A stretch of DNA of 64,000 nucleotides. It comes from Cyanomargarita calcarea GSE-NOS-MK-12-04C (GTDB lineage: Bacteria; Cyanobacteriota; Cyanobacteriia; Cyanobacteriales; Nostocaceae). This document shows, piece by piece, positions 55,911 to 64,000 of this stretch. Position 1 is the stretch's first letter. Every line of letters starts with the position of its first letter. The notes under the pieces are model-generated. The model saw nothing but the letters and a program-made list of their open reading frames with translations. It ran no database searches and had not been told where the DNA came from. Position numbers and translations under genes: made by a program. The stretch lies in contig JAHHGZ010000034.1 of assembly GCA_019359595.1 (NCBI GenBank), positions 34,605 through 98,604 on the forward strand, read 5' to 3'.

Positions 55911-56071
55911 GCAGCGGGATTGTTTTCTGCTGCAATTTTCGAGCGTATCGGACCGCGACGGCTTTTAAGTTTCTGCAGTTGGATTTTATCTTCGTTTTCG
56001 TATAGATAATCTCCCAGTTCTTCGATCGAAACTTCGACGACTTCTCCAGTTTTTAAATAAACGGTAGGCAT
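55907..56071 (-). CDS. 54-aa small protein (partner of 56053-56235)
   Basis: MPTVYLKTGEVVEVSIEELG, then DYLYENEDKIQ and RRGPIRSK. The YLKTGEVVEV..EEL..YLYEN pattern looks like a small cyanobacterial family. The start overlaps the end of the preceding small gene by 19 bp, so the two are translationally coupled. Confidence 0.5.
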   Translation of the reverse strand: MPTVYLKTGEVVEVSIEELGDYLYENEDKIQLQKLKSRRGPIRSKIAAENNPAA

Positions 56072-56235
56072 TGGTTCGCGCTCCGGGTGAGAATGGTTAC
56101 TTTACCAGCTTTGCTATCTGCGAGTCCAGCTTCAATAGTTTGCCGTACATATATTTGGTACATCAAATCGTCCCATGTGGAATTTTCGGGCAATTTGTCA
56201 ATCAATTTGCGAGCTTCTTCCTTAATATTTTCCAT
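56053..56235 (-). CDS. Antitoxin-like small protein, 60 aa
   Basis: NIKEEARKLIDKLPENSTWDDLMYQIYVRQTIEAGLADSKAGKVT matches the DNA-binding-free antitoxin-like proteins found upstream of RelE-type toxins. The last 13 residues (ILTRSANQCLPFI) do not, suggesting a frameshift or replaced tail. No RelE-type toxin follows, only the 54-aa gene. ATG 56235. Confidence 0.5.
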   Translation of the reverse strand: MENIKEEARKLIDKLPENSTWDDLMYQIYVRQTIEAGLADSKAGKVTILTRSANQCLPFI

Positions 56236-56342
56236 TGGTATGTTAGAGGCTCTATTTACATAATATTGTAAATGCAAATTCTGGCTTTGCATTTTGCGGT
56301 AATGCACAATTAGGGAATTCAGGTGGCAATACTTCAAGGGAT

Positions 56343-56392
56343 AGCCCAGAAATAAATTACCTTCGGAAGGCTAGGTAATTTATTTCTGGGCT
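56343..56392. repeat. 20-bp perfect palindrome with 10-nt loop
   Basis: Left arm AGCCCAGAAATAAATTACCT (56343-56362), right arm its perfect inverse at 56373-56392. Related but diverged arms occur at 56590-56616 (GAAATTTATTTCTTGGCTC). Probably a small interspersed element; it could also end a transcript. Confidence 0.7.
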
Positions 56393-56803
56393 GGATTCTG
56401 ACCTTCCTGACATTGGTGCATTCCGGTCAGCCTAGTAGCGGGCGCAGGCAGCAAACGCGGAGCGTAAAATATGAAAATAACACATTTTCTTGCAACCCTT
56501 GCTATATATGGATTGTGGAATGTGTTAGTTAGGAGTTTAAACGGGTTAAAAAGTCTGCTCAGTAAGATGACCGCAAAATTTAGCTAAAAGCCTCGAAATT
56601 TATTTCTTGGCTCAAAACCTTCGCAGTATTGATTCAAGTGGCACTAATTTGGATAAGCGGACAGAAATATATCGGTTGAGTTGTTGAGTTGACGCAACCA
56701 AACCCAGGCAAAGTAAAGGCTGATTTTGCATTTTGTAACGCTTATTCCCAAAAAAATCTCTAGAGTAGAGACAAAGAAATTTCTCTGTCCCCACAAACCC
56801 TAC
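56393..56803. other. Repeat-rich region before nadA
   Basis: Holds a fragment of the MITE at 34748-34956 (GGGTTAAAAA, then CAGTAAGATGACCGCAAAAT at about 56537-56586) and an imperfect palindrome at 56590-56616. No gene. Confidence 0.45.
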
Positions 56804-57778
56804 CTAAACACTCATTTCCAGCATCCTCTGCATCGGACGCAAAGCAGCCAACCGAATCTCCTCAGACATCGTAATCTCCGGAGTCCGATTCTTCATGGCC
56901 AAATACAGCTTCTCCAACGTATTCAACCGCATAAACGGACACTCATTGCAATTACAGTTATTCATCGGTGGTGCCGGAATAAACTGTTTATCAGGTGCCA
57001 TTTTTTGCATTTGGTGAATGATTCCTGGCTCTGTAGCCACGATAAATTCTTGTGTTGGACTCTCTTGACAATATTTCAGTAAAGCCGCTGTAGAGCCGAT
57101 AAAACTCGCGTGGCGCAATACTGAAGTTTCACATTCTGGGTGAGCGATCGCCTCAGCTTTCGGATGTGTTATTTTTAACTGCACCATCTTCTTCTCTGAG
57201 AAGGTTTCATGCACAATACAGCTTCCCTGCCATAGTACCAAGTCTCGCCCTGTTTGTTCCATTACATAGCGCCCTAAATTTCTATCGGGGGCAAATATAA
57301 TCGGCTGGGATGATGGTATTTGCTGCACAATCTTGACAGCGTTGGAACTGGTACAGATAATATCGCTCATCGCTTTTATTTCAGCGGAGCAATTTACGTA
57401 AGAAACTACTAAATGTCCTGGATGGGCTGCTTTAAACTTTGCGAACTCTTTTGGTGGACAAGTATCAGCTAAAGAACAACCAGCATTTAAGTCTGGTAAA
57501 AGTACCAATTTCTCAGGATTGAGAATCTTTGCCGTTTCTGCCATGAAGTGAACACCAGCAAAGACTATTACATCCGCATTGGTATTTGCTGCGGCTCTTG
57601 CCAGTTGTAACGAATCTCCGATAAAATCCGCGATATCCTGGATATCCGGCTCTTGGTAGTAATGAGCTAAGATAACCGCGTTGAGTTCCTTTTTCAGACT
57701 AGCGATCGCTGCAAATAAATCTAGTGGTAATGCACCCGGATGGGTTCTGTCTCGTTGAGCAAGTACAGTTGTAAACAC
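56804..57778 (-). CDS. nadA: Quinolinate synthase A
   Basis: Fe-S enzyme making quinolinate from iminoaspartate and DHAP in NAD synthesis; 324 aa. [30 protein letters not shown] at the N-terminus, [49 protein letters not shown] and the C-terminal [10 protein letters not shown] carry the expected cluster cysteines. GTG 57778 ([10 protein letters not shown]) gives the usual length; a TTG 15 codons upstream (57823) is also open. Confidence 0.93.
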   Translation of the reverse strand: MFTTVLAQRDRTHPGALPLDLFAAIASLKKELNAVILAHYYQEPDIQDIADFIGDSLQLARAAANTNADVIVFAGVHFMAETAKILNPEKLVLLPDLNAGCSLADTCPPKEFAKFKAAHPGHLVVSYVNCSAEIKAMSDIICTSSNAVKIVQQIPSSQPIIFAPDRNLGRYVMEQTGRDLVLWQGSCIVHETFSEKKMVQLKITHPKAEAIAHPECETSVLRHASFIGSTAALLKYCQESPTQEFIVATEPGIIHQMQKMAPDKQFIPAPPMNNCNCNECPFMRLNTLEKLYLAMKNRTPEITMSEEIRLAALRPMQRMLEMSV

Positions 57779-58042
57779 AGTTTGGTAGTGCTTAATATTG
57801 CGATTTGTTTCTTGTAAAATCAATTATAGTAGTTTTTACCAAAAATGTCTGGAGGGTGAGAGTCCCGATAAAATTTTGGGTTGGGGATTTTTGATTGGGA
57901 TTTGTGCTATTTTCATATCAAACAAGGGGAGGCTGTAGCTATATCTTGTAGCCAATCCAAAATCTCCAATCCAAAATCGTCTGGGTTGTGCCAAAATCCC
58001 GTGAGTTTCATATCCTGGAAGTAGATGGCTTTCTAAAATGGC

Positions 58043-58972
58043 ATGACCAGTCAGATAACTCAATTAAGAACGCTTAAAATCGCTGTAGTTGGCGATGTTC
58101 ACGACCAATGGGAAGAAGAAGATGGCATTGCGCTAAAAGCTCTGGGTGTTGACTTAGTGCTGTTTGTCGGGGATTTTGGTAACGAGTCGGTGTCCGTGGT
58201 CAGAGCGATCGCCAAACTCGACATCCCCAAAGCAGCAATCATGGGCAACCACGATGCTTGGTACACTGCCACAGAATGGGGACGTAAAAAGTGTCCTTAC
58301 GATCGCACGAAGGAAGACTGGGTGCAGGAACAGCTGGATTTATTGGGAGAGACTCAAGTCGGTTATGGCAAGTTGGATTTTCCCGCTTTCAATTTAACTG
58401 TGGTTGGGAGTCGTCCTTTTAGTTGGGGTGGTCCAGAATGGAAATTTGCCGATTTGTGCAAAGAAAGGTATGGTGTGACGAGTTTTGAAGACTCCGCTGA
58501 CCTGATAGTGAAAGCGGCAAAAAGTGCAGATTATGAGACAATTCTTTTTCTGGGACACAATGGACCAACAGGTTTAGGCGATCGCCCAGAAGATCCCTGC
58601 GGCAAAGACTGGCATCCTATAGGTGGTGACTTTGGCGATCCAGATTTTGCCGAAGCGATTTCTCGGACGCTCACGGCTGGTAAAACCGTCGCTCTGGTGA
58701 CGTTTGGTCATATGCACCACACCATGAGACATACAAAACAGGCTATCAGGAAGCGGATTTTTACCAGTATTGAGGGGACAGTTTACTTAAATGCTGCCAG
58801 CGTGCCGAGGATTGTAGAAAAGGGTACCCAGACACTGCGGACTTTCGCTATTGTTTGCATGGAGGGTAGTGCTGTCTCGCAAGTTTCTCAGGTTTGGGTT
58901 GGCAAAGACTGCAAAATTACTTCTGAAGAAATTTTGTACGAATTACCCAGTAAAGTAGTGCAAAGTGCCTAA
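58043..58972 (+). CDS. TIGR04168-type metallophosphoesterase
   Basis: 309-aa calcineurin-like phosphoesterase of the cyanobacterial/plant TIGR04168 group. Metal-binding motifs in order: GDVHDQW, VGDFGN, MGNHDAWYT, LGHNGPTGLGDRPEDPCGKDW (characteristic insertion) and FGHMHHTM. Substrate unknown. The start is ATG 58043. The tRNA-Ser gene follows 62 bp after the stop. Confidence 0.87.
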   Translation: MTSQITQLRTLKIAVVGDVHDQWEEEDGIALKALGVDLVLFVGDFGNESVSVVRAIAKLDIPKAAIMGNHDAWYTATEWGRKKCPYDRTKEDWVQEQLDLLGETQVGYGKLDFPAFNLTVVGSRPFSWGGPEWKFADLCKERYGVTSFEDSADLIVKAAKSADYETILFLGHNGPTGLGDRPEDPCGKDWHPIGGDFGDPDFAEAISRTLTAGKTVALVTFGHMHHTMRHTKQAIRKRIFTSIEGTVYLNAASVPRIVEKGTQTLRTFAIVCMEGSAVSQVSQVWVGKDCKITSEEILYELPSKVVQSA

Positions 58973-59034
58973 AACTTGTGGTAAGATGTGAAGCTGGTTA
59001 GCGTTAGTGTATACTGATAGCTGACTGCTTACCT

Positions 59035-59119
59035 GGAGAGGTGGCAGAGTGGTCGAATGCGCTCGACTTGAAATCGAGTGATGTGAAAGCATCCGTGAGT
59101 TCGAATCTCACCCTCTCCG
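59035..59119 (+). tRNA. tRNA-Ser (UGA)
   Basis: 85-nt class II tRNA. Acceptor GGAGAGG pairs with CCTCTCC, discriminator G. Anticodon stem CTCGA/TCGAG with loop CTTGAAA gives anticodon TGA. Long variable arm (GATGTGAAAGCATC) and T-loop TTCGAAT. CCA not encoded. Confidence 0.95.
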
Positions 59120-59250
59120 TTTATTTAAGAAGCCAACAGCCTGCAATTGTAATAAGTGGGGGTTGGTTTTTTATTTGTAAACGAACCAATGCAAGAATCA
59201 TGCGATTGAATTTAAACTTCTAGGAGCGCAGAGAAGGCATAATTGTCACC

Positions 59251-59643
59251 AGGGCTATTTCATTCTCAAAAAGCCCTCACCCTACGGCTGTTAAGGTGTA
59301 AGCTGTTAAATAATCTTTTCTTCGCTTTTTCGTTACTAACCTGCACAGAAGGCGAAGCGCCTATCGCGGTTCAAAAAAAGATATGTTTTAACCGCGTAAG
59401 CGAAGCGCTCCCGGAGGGTAGTAACGAAGAACGCGAAGGTAAGAGTTAAGATTAACTATTTGGCACTACGAATTGAGTCACCTTAACAACCCTAGCCCTC
59501 ACCCCCAACCCCTCTCCCAAGTTTGACAAGAGGGGAGGAAGACTCCAATCCCACGAATCCCAAGGTGGGAGAAGGGGTTAGGGGATGAGGGCAAGATCCC
59601 GCAGGGTCGGCTTCGCGAATTTTTGAGAGAATGAAATAGCCCT
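59251..59643. mobile_element. Composite small element with about 20-bp terminal inverted repeats
   Basis: AGGGCTATTTCATTCTCAAAA at the left is inverted at the right (TTTTTGAGAGAATGAAATAG, then CCCT), with a two-base difference. The interior is noncoding and repeat-like: GAAGGCGAAGCGCC, ACCGCGTAAGCGAAGCGC, and a CTCACCCCCAACCCCTCTCCC block. Probably nested non-autonomous elements. The rest of the gap 59120-59812 shows no gene. Confidence 0.6.
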
Positions 59644-59812
59644 ATGATTATCACAATATTTATTAAATAAACTCCGCATATTTTCTGAATCAATCAAGCC
59701 AGTAAAATATCCGTGTATCTGCGCTGGAAAAGAGCTTTTTGGCAGTGCTAATTTAGCTTCATAATCAGGGTGCATCGGTGTCGTTAATTTAACTATTACA
59801 CAGGTGCAAAAA

Positions 59813-61996
59813 ATGGCTGTTGGTTTGGAAGAACAGGGTAGCAAGTTTATCACGACGGAACCACTGAAAGTTACCGCTCATGGCGGAGAACAGAAGGTTT
59901 GGGATTCTGTAAAGAGTGCATTTGCTGATAGAAATTGTATCGGTTATTGGCGTTATCCGATTTTCTCGAAGCTGGGAGAAGTTCGGAAGGAGCCTGATAT
60001 ATTAGTTGCGGATAGAGAATTTGGTTTAGTTGTAATTGAAACCAAATCTGTCACCATTGAGCAAATCGTTTCTATTGATGGTGAAAGCTGGCAATTACAA
60101 AATTTTGAGACTCCAGAAGCGAATCCCTATCAGTATGCAGAACATCAATTGCGAGCATTGATTGCGTATACTAATAAAGAGCCTGCAATTTCCTCTAGGG
60201 TAATGGGTAGAGTGATTGTTGCATTACCTTTAATTACTCAAGAACAATGGCAAGAAAAAGGTTTTGATAAAGTTCCCAATTGTCCAAGAATCCTTTTTCA
60301 AGAGCAATTGAGTAAAGCTGCTTTAGTGGAATGCATTCAACAAACTGCCCCGGTAGTTCCTGGGGAAGATTTGGAAGATAAGGACTGGGAATTACTACTC
60401 TCAGTTGTTAGTGGAACACCTGTACTACGCAAACCACCGCGTGCGATTGCAACCAGTGGTAAAACCCGTTCTAGCATTGTTCATAGTTTGCGGGAAAAAT
60501 TGTACGAAATCGATTTGCAGCAAGAACATATTGGTAAAGAAATACCCCCCGGACCTCAGCGGATTCGTGGAATTGCAGGTTCTGGTAAAACGGTGTTGTT
60601 GTGTCAAAAAGCAGCGCATATGCACCTGAAGCATCCTGAATGGGATATTGCATTGGTATTTTTTACGCGATCGCTCTACGATTTGATGATAAGTTCCTTG
60701 GATCGGTGGTTGCGTCGTTTCAGTGCTGGGGAGTTGGAATATAACCCCAAAACTAATATGAAACTGCGAGTGCTTCATGCTTGGGGTGCTAAGGAACAAG
60801 CAGGTTTGTACAGCACAATTTGCGATTTTCACGGTAAAAGACCGAGGACAGTTGTAGATACAAAAGAAAGACTACCGAACCGAGGTTTGGCCCAATTATG
60901 TAAGCGGCTACAGGAAGAGGTTAAAATCGAGCCGATGTTTGATGCGATATTGATTGATGAAGGTCAAGATTTAGTTACGGAAGATGATTTGAAATTTCAG
61001 GATAAGCAAGCTATTTATTGGCTAGCTTATCAAGCTCTGCGTCCTGTGAGCGAAGGGAAATTAGAGGAGAAGCGGTTAATTTGGGCTTACGATGAAGCAC
61101 AAAGTCTTGAGAGTTTGGTGGTACCGAAAGCTAAAGAGGTATTCGGTGAAAATTTCAGCAATCTTTTGAGCAAACAACCATCATATCTAGGTGGTATTAA
61201 ACGTTCGGAAGTCATGCGTCGTTGTTATCGGACACCGGGGCAAATTCTGACGGCCGCTCATGCAATTGGGATGGGTTTGTTGCGTGTTGAGGGAATGCTT
61301 TCTGGCATTAGCAATAAAAAAGATTGGAACACAATTGGTTATGAAGTTGAGGGAGATTTTCGTCGTGCGAGTAAGCCAATTACTATCTCTAGACCAGCAG
61401 AATATTCACCTAATCCGATAGCTGAACTCTGGGGAAATCCCTTATTAGAATTTGAAATTTACAGTTCTCGGGAAGAAGAATTTACGGCTTTAGGTCAAAA
61501 TATTATGCATAATATTGTGCATGATGGACTCAATCCCAGTCGTGATATTTTGGTATTGGTTTTAGGCTCTAATACTGAAGCAATAGAGTTAGAAAAAGAA
61601 GTTGCCGGATTCTTGATTGACCAAGATATCGATGTCTATATTCCCACTGCTTTAAACTTAAACGATTTGTATCCTGAATGGCCCAACAATGACCCAGATA
61701 AATTCTGGCACGATGGTGGGGTTACGGTATCTCGCATCAATCGTGCTAAGGGACATGAAGCTGATATGGTTTATGTGGTGGGTTTTGATAATGTCGCTCG
61801 CAATGAAAGTGATGTGAATTTTCGCAACCAATTGTTTGTGGCTTTAACTAGAACACGGGGTTGGTCTGTTTTGAGCGGTGTTGGAAGTTATCCGATGTAT
61901 GAGGAGATGCGACAAGTAATGAATAGTGGAGACTGTTTTACTTTTACCTATAAGCGTCCTTTGAAGCGAGATATTGGGGATAGAGAAGAGGTATAG
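59813..61996 (+). CDS. NERD nuclease / UvrD-like SF1 helicase fusion
   Basis: 727-aa protein. N-terminal NERD domain (about 10-130): GGEQKVWDSVKSAF, then EPDILVADREFGLVVIETKS with the D..ExK nuclease core. A SF1 helicase follows: Walker A GIAGSGKTVLL (about residue 262), motif II ILIDEGQDL, motif III-like LIWAYDEAQSLE, motif IV LVLGSNTEAIELEKE, motif V VSRINRAKGHEADMVYVVG, motif VI VALTRTRGW. It likely unwinds and cuts nucleic acid. Such nuclease-helicase fusions often lie in defence islands (inference). ATG 59813 has AGGTG 7 nt upstream; GTG 59804 is also open. Confidence 0.85.
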   Translation: MAVGLEEQGSKFITTEPLKVTAHGGEQKVWDSVKSAFADRNCIGYWRYPIFSKLGEVRKEPDILVADREFGLVVIETKSVTIEQIVSIDGESWQLQNFETPEANPYQYAEHQLRALIAYTNKEPAISSRVMGRVIVALPLITQEQWQEKGFDKVPNCPRILFQEQLSKAALVECIQQTAPVVPGEDLEDKDWELLLSVVSGTPVLRKPPRAIATSGKTRSSIVHSLREKLYEIDLQQEHIGKEIPPGPQRIRGIAGSGKTVLLCQKAAHMHLKHPEWDIALVFFTRSLYDLMISSLDRWLRRFSAGELEYNPKTNMKLRVLHAWGAKEQAGLYSTICDFHGKRPRTVVDTKERLPNRGLAQLCKRLQEEVKIEPMFDAILIDEGQDLVTEDDLKFQDKQAIYWLAYQALRPVSEGKLEEKRLIWAYDEAQSLESLVVPKAKEVFGENFSNLLSKQPSYLGGIKRSEVMRRCYRTPGQILTAAHAIGMGLLRVEGMLSGISNKKDWNTIGYEVEGDFRRASKPITISRPAEYSPNPIAELWGNPLLEFEIYSSREEEFTALGQNIMHNIVHDGLNPSRDILVLVLGSNTEAIELEKEVAGFLIDQDIDVYIPTALNLNDLYPEWPNNDPDKFWHDGGVTVSRINRAKGHEADMVYVVGFDNVARNESDVNFRNQLFVALTRTRGWSVLSGVGSYPMYEEMRQVMNSGDCFTFTYKRPLKRDIGDREEV

Positions 61997-62025
61997 GGGT
62001 TTTTAATCCTGATTAATTTCGAGAG

Positions 62026-62312
62026 TCAGATCCCCGACAACTTTCACGGATGCAGAAGAGCGAATTGGGGGTAAGACCCCTCAATACAGATCCAAACAGT
62101 TCTTTCGCATACCCAATAATAACTGCCCGCAGGATGTAATGCTGGGGCTATTAATACAAAGCCCACCAACGCGAGGCTAATTTTTTAGCCTCGCGTTGGT
62201 GATGGTTCGGTTAGCCGCACCATTCTATGGTGACGACGGGATTTCGGTTTCTTGTCGGGGTGTCACCCTTTATTCGCCAACGGTATCCTTTAAGAAGTCG
62301 GGGATCTTGCAG
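62026..62312. mobile_element. Dispersed repeat family C, copy 2, with internal palindrome
   Basis: Left end AGATCCCCGACAACTTTCAC, right end GAAGTCGGGGATCTTGCAG. The same ends flank the MITE at 34748-34956 (34712-34980). Inside is a perfect 17-bp palindrome: CACCAACGCGAGGCTAA (62164-62180), TTTT loop, inverse at 62185-62201. Confidence 0.6.
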
Positions 62313-62403
62313 TCCCTCACAACGTACTACAGCAACAAAAAAAACTCAACGGTCACAAAATATACTCTTGGGGTAGGCTATTTAAAAAATTTTGAGTTAC
62401 ACT

Positions 62404-62504
62404 AAAAAAATCCGCTAAGGGGATGGTCGAAACCACCCTCATTAGCAGAGGAACGCTAATGTGTAAAATACCACGATATTTTAGGAGGTTGCGTCCGCAA
62501 TTAT
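62404..62504 (-). ncRNA. Tandem structured RNA, unit 1 (minus strand)
   Basis: Minus-strand promoter CTGACA (62534-62539), 17-bp spacer, TAATAG (62511-62516). Inferred RNA of about 100 nt with hairpins TTGC-GGAC-GCAA and AAAATA..TATTTT, then the terminator CTGCTAATGAGGGTGGT-TTCG-ACCATCCCC, TTAGCGGATTTTTTT. The loop is TTCG. Confidence 0.6.
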
Positions 62505-62644
62505 CCTGAACTATTAAAACACCTTTAAAAATGTGTCAGTGGTTCTACAGTCGTTGGAGCATAGGCATATTAGTTGACTATGCTGCAATGCTTGATTTGG
62601 ACGAGTATTTTGTCTGTTTTATTTAAAAAATTTTGAGTTACACT

Positions 62645-62745
62645 AAAAAAATCCGCTAAGAGGGCGATTAATTTCACCCTCTTTAGCAGAGGAACGCTAA
62701 TGTGTAAAATACCACGATATTTTAGGAGGTTGCGTCCGCAATTAT
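62645..62745 (-). ncRNA. Tandem structured RNA, unit 2 (minus strand)
   Basis: Identical to unit 1 from promoter to the start of the terminator. The terminator stem differs (AAAGAGGGTGA..TCGCCCTCTTAGC) but pairs equally well and is followed by GGATTTTTTT. Confidence 0.6.
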
Positions 62746-62885
62746 CCTGAACTATTAAAACACCTTTAAAAATGTGTCAGTGGTTCTACAGTCGTTGGAG
62801 CATAGGCATATTAGTTGACTATGCTGCAATGCTTGATTTGGACGAGTATTTTGTCTGTTTTATTTAAAAAATTTTGAGTTACACT

Positions 62886-62986
62886 AAAAAAATCCGCTAA
62901 GAGGGCGATTAATTTCACCCTCTTTAGCAGAGGAACGCTAATGTGTAAAATACCATGATATTTCTTTTGATTGCGTCCGCAATTAT
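62886..62986 (-). ncRNA. Tandem structured RNA, unit 3 (minus strand)
   Basis: Promoter CTGACT, 17-bp spacer, TAATAT. The RNA shares TTGCGGACGCAA, ATCATGGTATTTTACACATT and the same terminator as unit 2, but loses the CCTCC stretch found in units 1-2. The promoter-spacer dyad ACAC/GTGT is replaced by GACTC/GAGTC, so pairing is kept. Confidence 0.55.
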
Positions 62987-63260
62987 CCGGAAATATTAAA
63001 AGACTCAAAAAAACGAGTCAGTGGTTCTACAGTGGTAGGTAGGATACGGATATTAATTTGTTATGCTGCGATGATTTATTTGGACAGGCATAACAATAAC
63101 TTTTTAACTTTGGTGAAAAGGCGATCAGATTCACCATAAAACAGTTGCACTACCCTTGCTGCTTTTAGATGGTAGGTTAAAGGTAGCATTTACCAATAGC
63201 TTTGAAACCTTGGAGAATGCTGATTAAATCTTCTTCTGTATCAATCACTTTCAACCAAGT

Positions 63261-63473
63261 CTAATCTTCTAACACTTCAACCAAGTCTTCGATCATCACA
63301 TCAAACGTCCGGGCTAATTTTCGGATTGCGGTAAAGTCAACCATTGTCATTCCTGGTGAACGGGCATAAGTCCTGAGCGTACTATAGACAACTCCTGAGC
63401 GATCGGACACTTCTTTTATCGTCCAGCCCTTCTCCAAAGCAAGTTCTCTTACCCGCAACCTAATAATTCCCAT
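63261..63473 (-). CDS. XRE/Cro-type HTH regulator
   Basis: 70-aa Cro/CI-like DNA-binding protein: RLRVRELALEKGWTIKEVSDRSGVVYSTLRTYARSPGMTMVDFTAIRKLARTFDV. Classic five-helix HTH, no extra domain. Past its TAG stop the same frame continues for 27 codons (TWLKVIDTEEDLISILQGFK) to a TAA, so the natural C-terminus may have been longer. The start is ATG 63473. It is the last clear gene before the window edge and lies next to the tandem RNA units. Confidence 0.75.
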   Translation of the reverse strand: MGIIRLRVRELALEKGWTIKEVSDRSGVVYSTLRTYARSPGMTMVDFTAIRKLARTFDVMIEDLVEVLED

Positions 63474-63613
63474 TTTTTTCTTGACAGTTGACTACTGGTA
63501 GTCGTTTAATAAATAATTGTAGTCTATAAAACGATCGCTCTCTGTCCTAATAAAACTGAAGAGCGATCGCAATAATAGCAAAATTAATCCTGCTTCAACA
63601 GGATGTATCTACT

Positions 63614-63913
63614 ATGGTATCATTGCTCCAAGAAAAAACGCTCGTCATCCGTGAATCAAAAATTGTTCACAAATCGCCTGTCATTCATAATCTAGCGCGA
63701 TTTGTCACGGAAAAAGCCGTTTGTTTAATGTTTAACCTCTCCCTGGAAGATATCTACACTGTGGAATGTTGGTGGAAGCAATTAGAGCCGAAACTGAAAA
63801 AACAAGCCCGTCCTGTTGGTGGGCAGAATTGTTTACGGCTGAATTTTTCCAAGCTCTCAGTAAATCCGTGTTGTACACCGATAACTCAACTGCGGGGTAG
63901 CCCCTGCTTTTAA
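63614..63913 (+). CDS. Hypothetical protein, 99 aa (uncertain)
   Basis: LLQEKTLVIRESKIVHKSPVIHNLARFVTEKAVCLMFNLSLEDIYTVECWWKQLEPKLK reads like a genuine helical protein. The last 20 or so residues (CCTPITQLRGSPCF) are encoded by a small repeat (GGGGTAGCCCCTGCTTTTAA), so the end is probably not original. GGATG 12-16 nt upstream of the ATG could be a weak Shine-Dalgarno. Divergent from the XRE gene across 140 bp. Might be a fragment. Confidence 0.35.
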   Translation: MVSLLQEKTLVIRESKIVHKSPVIHNLARFVTEKAVCLMFNLSLEDIYTVECWWKQLEPKLKKQARPVGGQNCLRLNFSKLSVNPCCTPITQLRGSPCF

Positions 63914-64000
63914 GCATGGGGGCTAGCAGTTGGCGATTTTATAAGCCCTGCGGGCACGCTACGCGAACGCCGGGAATTGTTAGGTTTCTTTTTGATTTTG

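Larger units (their letters stand above)
62380..63100. repeat. Three tandem 241-bp units
   Basis: Units start at 62380, 62621 and 62862 (ATTTAAAAAATTTTGAG). Units 1 and 2 appear identical except in one hairpin (62412-62448 versus 62653-62689). Unit 3 is diverged in its second half. No protein frame is conserved: an ATG frame in units 1-2 stops after five codons in unit 3. A degenerate fourth hairpin (GGTGAA..TTCACC) lies near 63114-63137. Confidence 0.85.

Noticed and set aside
62461..62510. 16-codon peptide frame in units 1-2 (MCKIPRYFRRLRPQLS)
   Set aside because: Unit 3 has a stop after five codons, and the sequence is better explained by minus-strand RNA hairpins.
62811..63008. 65-codon minus-strand frame across tandem units 2-3
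   Set aside because: It runs through the unit boundary and the terminator hairpin, is not repeated in the other units and has no family character.

Overview
The window is chromosomal DNA of a filamentous, probably heterocyst-forming cyanobacterium (order Nostocales). The evidence is the allophycocyanin alpha-B gene apcD, frequent HIP1 octamers (GCGATCGC), an XisH/XisI pair, a CyaC-type adenylate cyclase, the cyanobacterial DUF3038/DUF4335 pair, heptameric STRR repeats (TAACTCC and CAACCAA types) and many small palindromic or MITE-like elements. No species can be named from the sequence alone.

Layout. 1-3279 (minus) is most of a REC-GAF-GAF-kinase-REC-cyclase protein (CyaC type) running off the left edge. 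4-13.5 kb holds a GNAT acetyltransferase, hisC, a small alpha/beta hydrolase, two tandem glutathione-reductase-family genes, xisH/xisI and a sugar porter. 14.5-20 kb holds a membrane-anchored HTH-like protein, pyrD and a large multi-GAF protein with a degenerate kinase core. 20-24.4 kb is a pstSCAB phosphate-uptake operon with a three-repeat Pho box. 24.7-34.6 kb holds bioY, lspA, a secreted Pro-rich repeat protein, an FHA-fused class A PBP, DUF4335/DUF3038, apt and an orphan DppB-like permease. 35-39.2 kb is purF and purL. 41-49.6 kb holds apcD, rlmD, an anti-sigma-type ATPase, asnS, a Uma2 nuclease, a 5'-truncated P450 and a NarL-type regulator. 50.6-52.8 kb is groES-groEL under a CIRCE element. 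53-64 kb is accessory: a methyltransferase remnant, small antitoxin-like ORFs, nadA, a metallophosphoesterase, tRNA-Ser(UGA), a NERD-nuclease/helicase, a tandem structured repeat array and an XRE regulator.

The most striking signals are two independent tandem arrays that look like multicopy small-RNA genes. (1) 39357-40716 holds five copies. Each has a CRP-type palindrome TGTGA-N6-TCACA exactly 59 bp ahead of a CATAAT -10 box, then a strongly conserved RNA of about 78 nt made of a 5' hairpin, an unpaired GGGAACACAC segment and a terminator. The geometry fits class-I CRP activation, so I infer a cAMP-responsive multicopy sRNA. (2) 62380-63100 holds three 241-bp units. On the minus strand each carries a -35/-10 pair with 17-bp spacing, an RNA of about 100 nt and a terminator hairpin. 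The hairpin sequence differs between otherwise identical copies while its pairing is kept. This array lies between the NERD-helicase and the XRE gene.

Repeat activity has shaped the region. Two repeat families sharing a GAAGGAAGAAGG head start right behind stop codons at four sites, and small elements sit at the broken ends of pyrD, the P450 and the methyltransferase remnant. Everything here was read by eye. Family names come from recognised motifs, not from database searches.
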